From NCBI GenBank assembly GCA_016926695.1, contig JAFGOB010000120.1:1-42195 (forward strand): DNA of 42,195 nt, read 5' to 3'. Both the position numbers and the translations under genes were made by a program. The stretch comes from Dehalococcoidales bacterium. Lineage in GTDB: Bacteria; Chloroflexota; Dehalococcoidia; Dehalococcoidales; UBA3254. This document shows, one piece after another, positions 7,585 through 16,275 of this stretch; position 1 is the first letter of the stretch, and the number at the start of each line of letters is the position of its first letter. The notes under the pieces were generated by a model that had not been told where the DNA came from, ran no database searches, and saw nothing but the letters and a program-made list of their open reading frames with translations.

Positions 7585-8868
7585 TTACCTCCCCGATACC
7601 CTTTCCAGAAATGCTTCCACCCGTGTCCTTAATTGACCTGTGTCTTCCCTGCCGTAGTCGCTTTGAATCCTGAGCACGGGCATATTCACTTGTTTTAACT
7701 CCTTTTCCATCTTGGAGAATTCGATGTTGAAACCGTGGCAGAATTGCAGTACGTAATATATCACCCCCGCAGGTTTGAAGCTTTCCACCATCTCCGTCAT
7801 CTGAAGAACGCCGCAGTAGCCCGGTGTGAAACTGGGGCAGGCCAGCTTAAGGTACCTTTCAGATATCGCTTTGAGCTGGATTGCGAGCGTATCCGATTCC
7901 TCGGTATATATCAGGGGAGACATGAAATACCTGGAACCCAGGCAGGTATCCTCGCCGACTACAACGGCACCGCCGGACTCGACTATATAAGGGATTTTCC
8001 AGTTGGGCAGGGCCATCGGACAGCCTGTGATCAGGATGCGGGGAAGACCGGAAAAGTCCTGTCCCGGTCCCTTTTTACTGGTTTTTTCCAGTTCATCACA
8101 AAGGGCATTCACCCTGGCGGTGAACCTTTCCGGATCGTCATAGCAGGCTACCTGAGATATGAGGACGGCATCCCTGCCGCTGATAGGCGGCGGGGATTTT
8201 CTCCTGAGTGCCTGTAGCCTGGCCAGGGATTTTCTTTTAGCATTGAATATTTCGATGCTCCGTGACAGGCGTTCCGGTGTGATCCTGATTCCTGTCTCTG
8301 CTTCCATCTTTTCTTTCAGCTCCTGGCATTCTTTCAGCCAGAGGTCTCTATCCTGCTGGTTCTTTTTCTGGGGCAATTCCATCACATGCACGGGAACATA
8401 ATCGTTCAGAATTTCCCACACCTTCTTCTTTCCATCGCAGGAGGTTTCACCGATAAGGAAATCCACTACCTGGAAATAGGGGGAGATCTTACTCAGTTTC
8501 AAGCCGAAGGTTGATTTTATCATGGGGCAGATGTCGTTGGGCAGGACTGTTTCCGCGTCAGGTATGGGGAACTGAGTTCCGCCTTCAAGTCTAACGGTTA
8601 TTCCTCCGGCTGCATGGATAATCTCTTCCGGAGCAAAAAGACAGAAAGTGCCGGCTACCTTACCTCCCTTTTTCTTGTGTTCTAAAAGCTCCATGATGCG
8701 TTTATCGGGGAGGCCGGATACCATCCGGTCAAAGTATTTCATACCCCGGGGGCGGTTGGACTGCGTGACAAAAATATCAGCATGGATTTTGGTTATAACC
8801 GAGAGTAATTTCTCGTACCTCTCCAGATCCATACTCAATTCCTGCCATAGAGGCGTAATATCAGACAT
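7585..8868 (-). CDS. Single-subunit 2-hydroxyacyl-CoA dehydratase-family protein (possible double-cubane cluster protein)
   Basis: 427 residues from ATG 8868, preferred because AAGGAG lies 7 nt before it; the frame stays open to a GTG at 8916. It has the HgdB/FldC-type fold signatures: 'GTFCLFAPEEIIHAAGG' (C76), 'DICPMIKS' (C114), 'GETSCDGKKK' (C144), 'ITGCP' (C283), 'EDTCLGSR' (C309), 'QFCHGFN' (C377) and the 'TRVEAFLE' ending. Classical dehydratases need two such subunits. Here one subunit is paired directly with its own activator, the arrangement of double-cubane cluster proteins (YjiM/YjiL type) that reduce small molecules. It could instead be half of a heterodimer. Cytoplasmic and oxygen-sensitive by family. 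Confidence 0.85.
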   Translation of the reverse strand: MSDITPLWQELSMDLERYEKLLSVITKIHADIFVTQSNRPRGMKYFDRMVSGLPDKRIMELLEHKKKGGKVAGTFCLFAPEEIIHAAGGITVRLEGGTQFPIPDAETVLPNDICPMIKSTFGLKLSKISPYFQVVDFLIGETSCDGKKKVWEILNDYVPVHVMELPQKKNQQDRDLWLKECQELKEKMEAETGIRITPERLSRSIEIFNAKRKSLARLQALRRKSPPPISGRDAVLISQVACYDDPERFTARVNALCDELEKTSKKGPGQDFSGLPRILITGCPMALPNWKIPYIVESGGAVVVGEDTCLGSRYFMSPLIYTEESDTLAIQLKAISERYLKLACPSFTPGYCGVLQMTEMVESFKPAGVIYYVLQFCHGFNIEFSKMEKELKQVNMPVLRIQSDYGREDTGQLRTRVEAFLERVSGR

Positions 8869-8925
8869 ACCGGCACTCCTTATATCAATAATATCCGGGA
8901 CTTTATCCATAACCACAGGGATGCA

Positions 8926-9846
8926 TTACCTGTCAACCTCGAACTCCAGCAAAGCCCCTGCATGATGTTTTTTACCTACCGGGCAGACGGAAACGCAGGC
9001 CGTACGGCAGGGAGTGACAATCGGGGTTTTGATGAAACTGGCAAAGGTGAGGAATAAATTTTTCTCAGCCTCGTCGGCCCTTTTGATGACATCCGTTACA
9101 GGCGTACCCTGCATCACGGTAAAATGCAGCAGACAGGTCAGGTAGTCGTAGCCCTCTCTCTTGATAGCGCCGACAGGGCAGACCTCCACGCAGCGATTGC
9201 ATTTCTCCCTGGGGCAGATGGTATCGGTGAACGGCTGATCGGGTTCGAGCCTGGCGCTGGTAATGATGATGCTGAGCGCCACCCGCGGCCCGTATTCCGG
9301 TGTAATCAGGCAGTCATTCAGGCCTATTTCCCCCAGTCCGGCCATAACCGCCAGTGTTTTTAGAGGAAGGGCTTTCCTGGTTTCCTTGATTTTCCGATAG
9401 AATTCCTCCCTGCCCTGCAGTTCACCGTTTTTGTCGTAGCTCAAGGTCGTCAACATCTGCAGTTCCGGGTTTTCCCTGACTGAAAAGCGGCAATGATTGG
9501 CCATCGGTACCGTACGATAGCCTTTTCTTTCCAGAAAACCGGCTGTACTGTTGACCAGCATGGTTGCGGTAACCTGGTTAAACTGATACAGCTCCAGTTG
9601 AAAGAAGGAATTCGGATGGCTGCGTTTATAAGCGATACGGTTGTCGTCATAGCCCTTGGCCAGGACTATGACAGACTGGGCTTCAGGTAAAATATCTTCA
9701 GGACTGACGTCTATCATGCCCAGGAATCTCTCCCGGGGTACTATGCCTACCAGGGGCTCGGTCCCGTAAATGTCACGGGCTTTCATCCTGATATACTGCC
9801 TGACGTCTTCCGTTAAATTTCCGGTAGTTATTTCTTCCGGTTCCAT
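8926..9846 (-). CDS. QueG-like iron-sulfur protein with two predicted 4Fe-4S clusters
   Basis: 306 residues in the COG1600-type (epoxyqueuosine reductase-related) family. The family loop 'AGLGEIGLNDCLITPEYG' lies at 169-186. Eight cysteines form two 4Fe-4S sets: C211, C216, C219, C223 (Cx4Cx2Cx3CP) and C238, C280, C284, C288. The true tRNA-modifying QueG has a Cx2Cx2Cx3CP first motif and C-terminal HEAT repeats, and neither is present. It is therefore more likely a redox partner or a corrinoid-dependent reductase than QueG itself. AAGGAG lies 8 nt before the ATG. It sits between the dehydrogenase and the dehydratase-family gene, suggesting it passes electrons within this pathway. Confidence 0.75.
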   Translation of the reverse strand: MEPEEITTGNLTEDVRQYIRMKARDIYGTEPLVGIVPRERFLGMIDVSPEDILPEAQSVIVLAKGYDDNRIAYKRSHPNSFFQLELYQFNQVTATMLVNSTAGFLERKGYRTVPMANHCRFSVRENPELQMLTTLSYDKNGELQGREEFYRKIKETRKALPLKTLAVMAGLGEIGLNDCLITPEYGPRVALSIIITSARLEPDQPFTDTICPREKCNRCVEVCPVGAIKREGYDYLTCLLHFTVMQGTPVTDVIKRADEAEKNLFLTFASFIKTPIVTPCRTACVSVCPVGKKHHAGALLEFEVDR

Positions 9847-9893
9847 ATCAAGTTCTCCTTAAACAGCCGATTATTCAAAACATGAGACGTAAA

Positions 9894-11024
9894 TTACAGA
9901 GAAAGAATGGGCAGTGTTTGTGGTTCGTGACTGGCGGCTGAACGATAAGCGGCAATAACCATTTCCAGGGCCCTGGCCCCGTCCACGCCGGTAATAAGCG
10001 GCTGCCTGTCGTTCAGAATGCAATCAACGAAATGGGACTCCTGAACAGCGAAGCTGGAACCTACCGGAAGCTGGAAGTGTAAAGACCTGATGGGTTCGTC
10101 AGATACGCCCCAGAGCCTTTTTTTACCGGTGTGAAGCGGCAGCAGTCCCGACAGATCGGGAATATTGGACAGCATAGCATCCAGGTTCCGGCTGGAAATT
10201 TCAACTTCCGCCCTGCTGTTATAGGCGGGGCCGGAGGTCCTTTCCCTGGCAGCTCCTTCACTGCCGATTATCACCATTTCGGAAGCTCTGTATCCGGGAA
10301 CATAAAACCAGGTGTGGTCGTATACTCCGATAGCCCCGTTGGCAAACCGCATGGAGACATGGGAGGCCGTTTCATAGGGAACATCCCAGACAAAGGTGCC
10401 GGTTTCGGCGTATATACGGGTTACCTCGCTGCCGGACAGCCAGCGGATCAGGTCCATGGAATGAATGCCGCAGCGATGCAGACAGCCGCCGCCGGATGTC
10501 CCTTCCCTGAGTTTCCATTCCGATTGTTCCTCCGCGGATTGGGCTACCACATCCTTATGCATCATGGAACGGTGCAAAATAGTGTGAAGTTTGCCGATGG
10601 TACCGGAGTCAATTACCTTCTTCATGATCTGTGAAACAGGACCGAAGCGGGCGATATGGGCCACCATCAGCTTGACCCCGGCGATATCGCATTCCCGGAT
10701 CATGCGATCGGCTTCTTCCAGGGTATTGGTCATGGGTTTTTCAACCAGGGCGTGTTTCCCCGCCCGGGCAGCCGCTATGACAGCTTCAGAATGCAGGTAA
10801 TGGGGCAGACAAATATCCACGGCATCGATATCACCCTTCTCCAACATTTGTTGATAATCTGTAAATATCCGGGCGACATTATACTTTCCGGCCATGGCTA
10901 TGGCCTTTTCTTCCACGATATCGCAGACAGCCACAACCTCTCCCCCGGAGACGTCTTTCCATCCTGAAAGATGCCAGTCACTGATTGTTCCGCAGCCTAA
11001 GACGCCAACTTTAACTTTTTTCAT
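9894..11024 (-). CDS. Gfo/Idh/MocA-family NAD(P)-dependent dehydrogenase
   Basis: 376 residues from ATG 11024, which follows AAGGAG by 6 nt; that site overlaps the stop of the upstream permease gene. It has an N-terminal Rossmann fold 'VGVLGCGTISDWH' (7-18), the conserved 'EKP' at 95-97 whose lysine is the family's catalytic residue, and 'GGGCLHRCGIHSMDLIRW' in the C-terminal alpha/beta domain. Family members oxidise or reduce a hydroxyl on sugars, inositols, amino sugars or biliverdin, or act as sugar hydrolases through redox intermediates. Close coupling to a sugar importer suggests the imported solute is its substrate. The exact substrate cannot be read from the sequence. Confidence 0.9.
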   Translation of the reverse strand: MKKVKVGVLGCGTISDWHLSGWKDVSGGEVVAVCDIVEEKAIAMAGKYNVARIFTDYQQMLEKGDIDAVDICLPHYLHSEAVIAAARAGKHALVEKPMTNTLEEADRMIRECDIAGVKLMVAHIARFGPVSQIMKKVIDSGTIGKLHTILHRSMMHKDVVAQSAEEQSEWKLREGTSGGGCLHRCGIHSMDLIRWLSGSEVTRIYAETGTFVWDVPYETASHVSMRFANGAIGVYDHTWFYVPGYRASEMVIIGSEGAARERTSGPAYNSRAEVEISSRNLDAMLSNIPDLSGLLPLHTGKKRLWGVSDEPIRSLHFQLPVGSSFAVQESHFVDCILNDRQPLITGVDGARALEMVIAAYRSAASHEPQTLPILSL

Positions 11025-11034
11025 ATTCAACTCC

Positions 11035-11904
11035 TTATTGTTTCAATCCGGTCAGGGTTACTCCCTGAATAAATCTCTTTTGCATCATAAAATAGACAAT
11101 CACGGTCGGCAGAATAGCCACCGTGGCAGCCGCCATAATGCGGGCATAATCCATCCACGGGCCGACATAATAGGATGCTACTCCGACCGAGACTGTCTTG
11201 AGTGTATCCGTGTTCAGGACGATCATGGGCCAGAAAAAATCATTCCAGGCCCACATGAACCTGAAAATGGCCAGGGCAGCCAGGGCGGGGATGCACTGGG
11301 GCAAGACGATTTTCCAGTATATTTTCCATTCCGAAGCACCGTCAATCCGGGCGGAATCGAGGAGATCGTCCGGTATACCGATCATATATTGACGCAGCCA
11401 GAAAACCCCGTATACGGTAAGCAGATCGGGGAGGATTACTCCGGCCAGGGAATCCTGGAGTCCTATTCCCTTGATAACCAGGAACCAGGGAATCAGCTTG
11501 ACATAAAATGGAAGCATCATCCCTGAGACGATGATAAAAAACAGGGGTTTATCGAATTTGAAACTGTGTTTGGCAAAGCCGTAGGCAGCCAGAGACCCCA
11601 AAAACAGCCCGCTAAGGGTGGTAACAGTGGCGACGATGAAGCTGTTGACGAAATACCATCCCATGGGGTGCATCTGGAAAACCTCAAAATACTTGGTCAG
11701 TGACCAGCTTTGAGGTATCCAGACGGGGGGCATCGCTTCGATTTCCGCCGGGGATTTGAAAGTGGAGATGATCATCCAGACAAAAGGGAATACCATGACC
11801 AGGCATCCGATCAACAGGAAAACGTTGAGCGGAATCCTTGCCAGATAATTACGGAAGTTCCATTTCTGTGTGAGCGCCTCTGCGGCAGCTTTATCTATTG
11901 CCAC
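11035..11904 (-). CDS. Carbohydrate ABC transporter permease (MalG type)
   Basis: 289 residues, about six transmembrane helices. The EAA coupling loop is 'SARIDGASEWKIYWKIVLPQ', typical of the inner-membrane permeases of CUT1 sugar importers. It begins with a short cytosolic arm and one helix ('VFLLIGCLVMVFPFVWMI'), as MalG does. It forms the channel with the permease encoded 17 bp upstream; its loop docks on the ATPase at 14268-15359. The solute is unknown but is expected to be a mono-, oligosaccharide or polyol. Confidence 0.92.
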   Translation of the reverse strand: MAIDKAAAEALTQKWNFRNYLARIPLNVFLLIGCLVMVFPFVWMIISTFKSPAEIEAMPPVWIPQSWSLTKYFEVFQMHPMGWYFVNSFIVATVTTLSGLFLGSLAAYGFAKHSFKFDKPLFFIIVSGMMLPFYVKLIPWFLVIKGIGLQDSLAGVILPDLLTVYGVFWLRQYMIGIPDDLLDSARIDGASEWKIYWKIVLPQCIPALAALAIFRFMWAWNDFFWPMIVLNTDTLKTVSVGVASYYVGPWMDYARIMAAATVAILPTVIVYFMMQKRFIQGVTLTGLKQ

Positions 11905-11921
11905 TTTCCATTATTTCCTTT

Positions 11922-12794
11922 TCATGCGGTACTTCGACGGTTCATCAGATAAAACAGGAACATAGTCAGGCCGAACATCAGCACAAACAATATAATAGCG
12001 ATCGACGAGGCATAACCCATCTGCAGTTTGGTAAATCCCAGTTCATAGAGGTAATAGCTGAGAAAGGTGGTAGCCCGCATCGGACCGCCTTCGGTCATAA
12101 TATAGATTTCCGTAAAGGAACCGAATGCCTGTATCGAACTCATGATGATTACAAAGAGGGTGACCGGTTTCAGCATCGGCAGGGTTATACTGCGAATCTT
12201 GCGCCAGACGCTGGCCCCGTCAATACTGGCGGCTTCATAATAGCTTTGCGGGATGGTCTGCAAGGCAGCCAGATAGACCACCATGTTGAAACCGACTCTA
12301 TGCCAGAGAGACATTATGCCGACAGAAATCAAGGCCGTATTGGGGTCCAGCAGCCAATCGGGCCCGTTAATGCCCATTAGAGACAGAATAAGGTTAAAAA
12401 AACCAAAGTTCGGTTGGTACAGGTACGACCACACCAGGGATACCGCGGCTATAGGCGTGATTACCGGCAAGAAATAGGTGACACGTAAAAACTCCTTAAG
12501 CCGGTTGGTGGAGTTGATAGCCAGCGCCAGAGCCAGCGACAGTATCACCCCTAAAGGCACTGTGAAAACGAGCCAGAGCAGGGTATTGCGCAGGGATTTC
12601 CAGAAGAGGGGATCGCCGGCCAGCGCCCGGTAATTGTCAATACCGACAAAGTTTTTAGCGCCCATCAAGTCCCAACTGGTAAAACTCAAATAAATACTGT
12701 AGATAAAAGGCCACATATCCCAGACCAACCAGAGGATAAGGGTGGGAAGAATGAATCTAAGCCCAACCGGAAACATTCTAGAAATCGTTCTCAT
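11922..12794 (-). CDS. Carbohydrate ABC transporter permease (MalF/UgpA type)
   Basis: 290 residues with six predicted helices. The coupling loop reads 'EAASIDGASVWRKIRSITLP', followed by the family block 'GSFTEIYIMTEGGP'. This is the first of two permeases in the operon, 49 bp after the binding-protein gene. Its length fits the short MalF homologues (UgpA, LacF) that lack MalF's large periplasmic loop. Confidence 0.92.
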   Translation of the reverse strand: MRTISRMFPVGLRFILPTLILWLVWDMWPFIYSIYLSFTSWDLMGAKNFVGIDNYRALAGDPLFWKSLRNTLLWLVFTVPLGVILSLALALAINSTNRLKEFLRVTYFLPVITPIAAVSLVWSYLYQPNFGFFNLILSLMGINGPDWLLDPNTALISVGIMSLWHRVGFNMVVYLAALQTIPQSYYEAASIDGASVWRKIRSITLPMLKPVTLFVIIMSSIQAFGSFTEIYIMTEGGPMRATTFLSYYLYELGFTKLQMGYASSIAIILFVLMFGLTMFLFYLMNRRSTA

Positions 12795-12843
12795 AAATCC
12801 ACGCCCTTAAAATCCTTTGGTCCAGTTAGTCGGGACGAGTCCC

Positions 12844-14184
12844 TTATTTATTTTTCTGCTGGCAGGCCTGATCGGCTTTGGCCTTGGCTTCTGTCAGCAC
12901 AGTCTCGACATCTTCTCCGTTCCAGACAATCCGTTCCAGGGACTCCTGAAGAGCTTCATAGATGTCGTAAATTGCCGCATTGGCTGTACCATAGGGAATA
13001 TTGGCCTGGCCCTCGGTGATGGTTGCCAGGTTCAGATAGGGATCGCCGGTGATGGCGGGATCCTCAGCCAGGTCCTTGTAAACCGGGGGACGGCCTGTAA
13101 GTTTGGTCCACTCCAGGCGGTATTCCTTTTTCATGATGAACCTGAAGTAATCCCAGGCTATGTCGGTATGTTGACAATTCTTGTTCAATACCATGTTCCA
13201 GCCGCCGATCATGGTGCCGGGGTTGCCGCCTTTTTCACGGGGCGGGACGGGGGTCAAGCGGTAGTTCAGGTCCGGGTTGGCTTTTTGAACTGAAAGGTAA
13301 TCCCAGGGTGCAAACAGCATCATGCCGGAACGGCCCATCACAAAATCGTTGGGGACCACGGCGTTGTCGAACACCTTATGTTTGATCGCCAGGTCCTGCA
13401 CGAACTGGAAGGCAGCAATAAAAGGTTCTTCGGTGAAATCAACCTCATCCAGGTTAGACCACAGCTTACCGCCGGCGGCTCCAACCCAGTCGTAAACCCA
13501 CCAGGCTGTTTTACGGGAGTACAGAGGGTCCAGTCCCGCCTGAATGATTTTTCCATCGGCATCTCTTTTGGTCAGCTTGACGGCCCAATCAGTCAGTTCA
13601 TTCCAGTCCTGAGGAGGACTATCCGGATCAAGATTGGCTCCGGTGACCAGATCGACATTATAGGCCAGTAATTCCACGGAAGTATCAAGGGGCAGGGCAA
13701 CAATCTTATCCTTCCAGGTAGCCGGATTCAGATTACCGGTAAAGAGCGTGTCTCTGGCGAACTGAGATAAGTCTTCAGGCAGTTCCAGCACTTGTCCACC
13801 GGCGGCGTAATAGGCCGGTTCATGGGTATCTACGGTGAACATATCAGGCAGGCTGTTGGAAGCCATTGAGACTTTCAGTTTGTCGGCGTAACCCTGCATG
13901 GGCATATTTTCTATTTTGATGGTGACGTTGGGGTGCTCCGCCATAAACTCATCGGTAATTTTCTGTATCATTACTTCTTCCCCACCGAACCTTAGGGCTC
14001 TCCAGAAGGTAAGAGTCACGGGCTGGTCGGGATTAGCGGTCGCGGTCGCGGCCGGTGCCTGGCTGGTTTCAGCTTCCTGAGAACAGGCCGTGACAGGTAG
14101 AACAGCCAGTATCAGAACGAACAATACGGCAGCGAAAATCTTGATTGATCCGGTATTCCATTTTGACATAAATCGTTTTTTCAC
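12844..14184 (-). CDS. Extracellular sugar-binding lipoprotein (family 1 solute-binding protein)
   Basis: 446 residues. A basic start and hydrophobic stretch (16-30) end in the lipobox 'VTAC' with C34 as the lipidated residue, followed by an Ala/Thr-rich linker. The mature part starts 'VTLTFWRALRFGGEE' and contains 'MFTVDTHEPAYYAAGGQVLEL' and 'MGRSGMMLFAPWDY', as in family 1 binding proteins for sugars and glycerol-phosphate compounds. GTG start 8 nt after GGGAG; ATG at 14169 is a weaker alternative. It captures the solute outside the membrane for the two permeases. Many aromatic residues around the cleft fit a sugar-like ligand, but no ligand can be named. Confidence 0.9.
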   Translation of the reverse strand: MKKRFMSKWNTGSIKIFAAVLFVLILAVLPVTACSQEAETSQAPAATATANPDQPVTLTFWRALRFGGEEVMIQKITDEFMAEHPNVTIKIENMPMQGYADKLKVSMASNSLPDMFTVDTHEPAYYAAGGQVLELPEDLSQFARDTLFTGNLNPATWKDKIVALPLDTSVELLAYNVDLVTGANLDPDSPPQDWNELTDWAVKLTKRDADGKIIQAGLDPLYSRKTAWWVYDWVGAAGGKLWSNLDEVDFTEEPFIAAFQFVQDLAIKHKVFDNAVVPNDFVMGRSGMMLFAPWDYLSVQKANPDLNYRLTPVPPREKGGNPGTMIGGWNMVLNKNCQHTDIAWDYFRFIMKKEYRLEWTKLTGRPPVYKDLAEDPAITGDPYLNLATITEGQANIPYGTANAAIYDIYEALQESLERIVWNGEDVETVLTEAKAKADQACQQKNK

Positions 14185-14267
14185 GTATTCACTCCCAAAA
14201 AATGTGCATTTTCTTATCGGTTTAAACAGGTTTGCCTAGGATATTGTTATAAATCAGCTACCTCCCG

Positions 14268-15359
14268 TTAAAGACTCTCTCCCGTTTCCGGGTTGAATAA
14301 ATACATCCGCCGTGGGTCTATTGTGGCCAGATATCTCTCATTGACTGCCGGGCAATCATGAGCGGCGGTACGAACGACCAGCGATTGTGTAACGGCGGTG
14401 ACCGTAGCGTGAACGTCAGCGCCAATGGTCTCAACGGTATCTGTTTTTACCGGGATTTGTACTTTAAGGGGTACCGTCTCCGTGATGAGGCTGATATTCT
14501 CGGCTCTTACTCCGATAATAACCTTTGACTTGATGTTGCCGCTGGTTTTTTCCATCAATGATGCGGGTACGGGAATAGCCTTGTCTTCAATAATCATGAC
14601 TGCGCCGTCATTATTCCGGTCTATCCTCGCCTCTAGAAAATTCATCGGCGGGCTGCCGATGAAACCGGCCACAAATATCGAAACAGGATGGTCGTAAATT
14701 TCCCGGGGACTGCCTGTTTGAAGAATCACGCCGGCCTTCATCACCACAATGCGCTGTCCCATGGTCATGGCTTCAATCTGATCATGGGTGACATATACCG
14801 TGGTCTTTTGCAGTTGACGGTGGAGCTTGATCAGTTCGGTGCGTGTTTGGGACCGCAGTTGAGCGTCCAGGTTGGACATAGGCTCGTCCATTAAAAAAAC
14901 CAGCGGGTCTCTTACGATAGCTCTTCCCAGTGCGACTCGTTGTTTCTCTCCACCGGATAACTCGCCGGGTTTTCTCCGGAGAAGTTTATCGATAACCAGT
15001 TTTTTCGCGACCTGGTTGACCCTCCGGTCTATCTCTTTTCTGGGTAGGCCGCGTGTTTCCAACCCGAAAGCCATGTTGCCGTAGACCGTCATATGAGGAT
15101 ATAAAGCATAATTTTGAAACACCATGGCTACATCACGGTCTTTTGGCGGAATATGATTGACTAACCGATCGTTAATGAAAATGCGGCCTTCGCTGGGACG
15201 CTCAAGACCGGATATCATCCTCAGGATGGTAGTTTTTCCGCATCCGGAGGGTCCGACCAGCACCAGGAATTCTTTATCGTGGATTTCGAGATTTACCCCC
15301 TCCACAGCCACTTCTTTTCCAAAACGCCTGGTTATATTCTCTAAACGGATACTGGCCAA
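14268..15359 (-). CDS. ABC transporter ATPase (UgpC/MsmK/MalK type)
   Basis: 363 residues. Walker A 'GPSGCGKT' (36-43), Q-loop 'FQNYALYPHM', signature 'LSGGEKQ' (134-140), Walker B 'VFLMDEP' (154-160), D-loop 'SNLDAQLR' and switch 'VTHDQIEAM'. The C-terminal ~120 residues form the regulatory OB/TOBE domain of the MalK subfamily. TTG start about 8 nt after AGGAG. It is the first gene of the nine-gene minus-strand run and powers the importer. MalK-type ATPases are sometimes shared between several sugar importers, but here it heads its own set. Confidence 0.95.
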   Translation of the reverse strand: MASIRLENITRRFGKEVAVEGVNLEIHDKEFLVLVGPSGCGKTTILRMISGLERPSEGRIFINDRLVNHIPPKDRDVAMVFQNYALYPHMTVYGNMAFGLETRGLPRKEIDRRVNQVAKKLVIDKLLRRKPGELSGGEKQRVALGRAIVRDPLVFLMDEPMSNLDAQLRSQTRTELIKLHRQLQKTTVYVTHDQIEAMTMGQRIVVMKAGVILQTGSPREIYDHPVSIFVAGFIGSPPMNFLEARIDRNNDGAVMIIEDKAIPVPASLMEKTSGNIKSKVIIGVRAENISLITETVPLKVQIPVKTDTVETIGADVHATVTAVTQSLVVRTAAHDCPAVNERYLATIDPRRMYLFNPETGESL

Positions 15360-16148
15360 TTATTCTTCTCCTGTTTTATATGGGCTCGTTCAGACTACTT
15401 AAAACAACGTGCGAATGTATCTCTGTAACGCGCGCGGATTCCCGGTTCCCGGTGAAACGGCTTGGCTTAATGCAAACAGCAGATTTACTGAATAGCTGAA
15501 ACGCCGGATCAACGGTCGATTGCAGAAAAGGTCCCGGAAGTGAGATAACTCTTGTTACCGGAGTGATGCAAAAAGGCGGTGTTCAATACGGAATTACACT
15601 TCAGGCGACAACCTACCAGACCGCATCTGTATGTAAAGATAATAATACAGTACATTTCCGATATCAGAGCAATCAGACCGGGATATATATAACATGGAGG
15701 GAAACAGTCAGAAAAAATCTTTCATCACTGGAATGTCAGAAGTAGGCAAAATATAAAAAATATCTCAAGGAAGCAATTTAGTCCGACTTTGTGCTGTTAT
15801 GCTACTTCAAATGCAAGCACCTGTGATACAGCACTGTTCCCAATAAGAACGATACTCCTTTCGCTGCAAATTTCTCTCAGGTAGAAACTCACAACGCCGG
15901 AGCTTAAGAGGGTAAATCAGGTGTAATTTAAAGCAGAACTACAGGCTGAGACGACGTCATGGTTTCTCCATCGATTCAGGCTTATCGCATTATACGAGAC
16001 CCGTATCTTACGATAAGCAAATCAGTTATTTTTGTGTATTAAATCCACAACGCCACCTCAATACGTATTTTGATTAAGCATTTACTTAATGATAGTTTAC
16101 GATTTACGAATAGTCAATCACCAATTTATATTTGATATCTCTTTAGAC
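15360..16148. other. Long non-coding stretch upstream of the nine-gene operon
   Basis: About 790 bases without a convincing gene. It should contain the minus-strand promoter of the ABC/dehydratase operon, but I see no strong -35/-10 pair. A 60-codon open frame at 15563-15745 has no recognisable product and no ribosome binding site. A perfect 6+6 inverted repeat lies at 16073-16090 (ATTAAG and CTTAAT around six bases) and could be an operator. Confidence 0.5.
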
Positions 16149-16272
16149 ATGGCGGTTACGAAAACCGGCTGTGACAGGGTAGTCGTGAGTGGCATATCAT
16201 CACCGTTGCCGATAACGGCCCTTGGGACGCCACTGTGGTAGAGGCGATAGATGTCTTGCCTGCCAGCAGCTT
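16149..16272 (+). pseudogene. Decayed DUF11-domain fragment
   Basis: This piece aligns with the second DUF11 domain of the gene at 922-3348 (its region ~2860-2990). It encodes 'VTKTGCDRVV' and then, in another frame, 'ITVADNGPWDATVVEA' and 'IDVLPAS', so there is a frameshift near 16180. Both ends stop abruptly. It is a third, broken copy of the surface-protein family, about 13 kb from the intact one. Confidence 0.7.
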
Positions 16273-16275
16273 TTT

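Noticed and set aside
8869..8916. N-terminal extension of the dehydratase-family protein to GTG 8916
   Set aside because: The in-frame ATG at 8868 has a strong AAGGAG at ideal spacing, while the upstream GTG has none.
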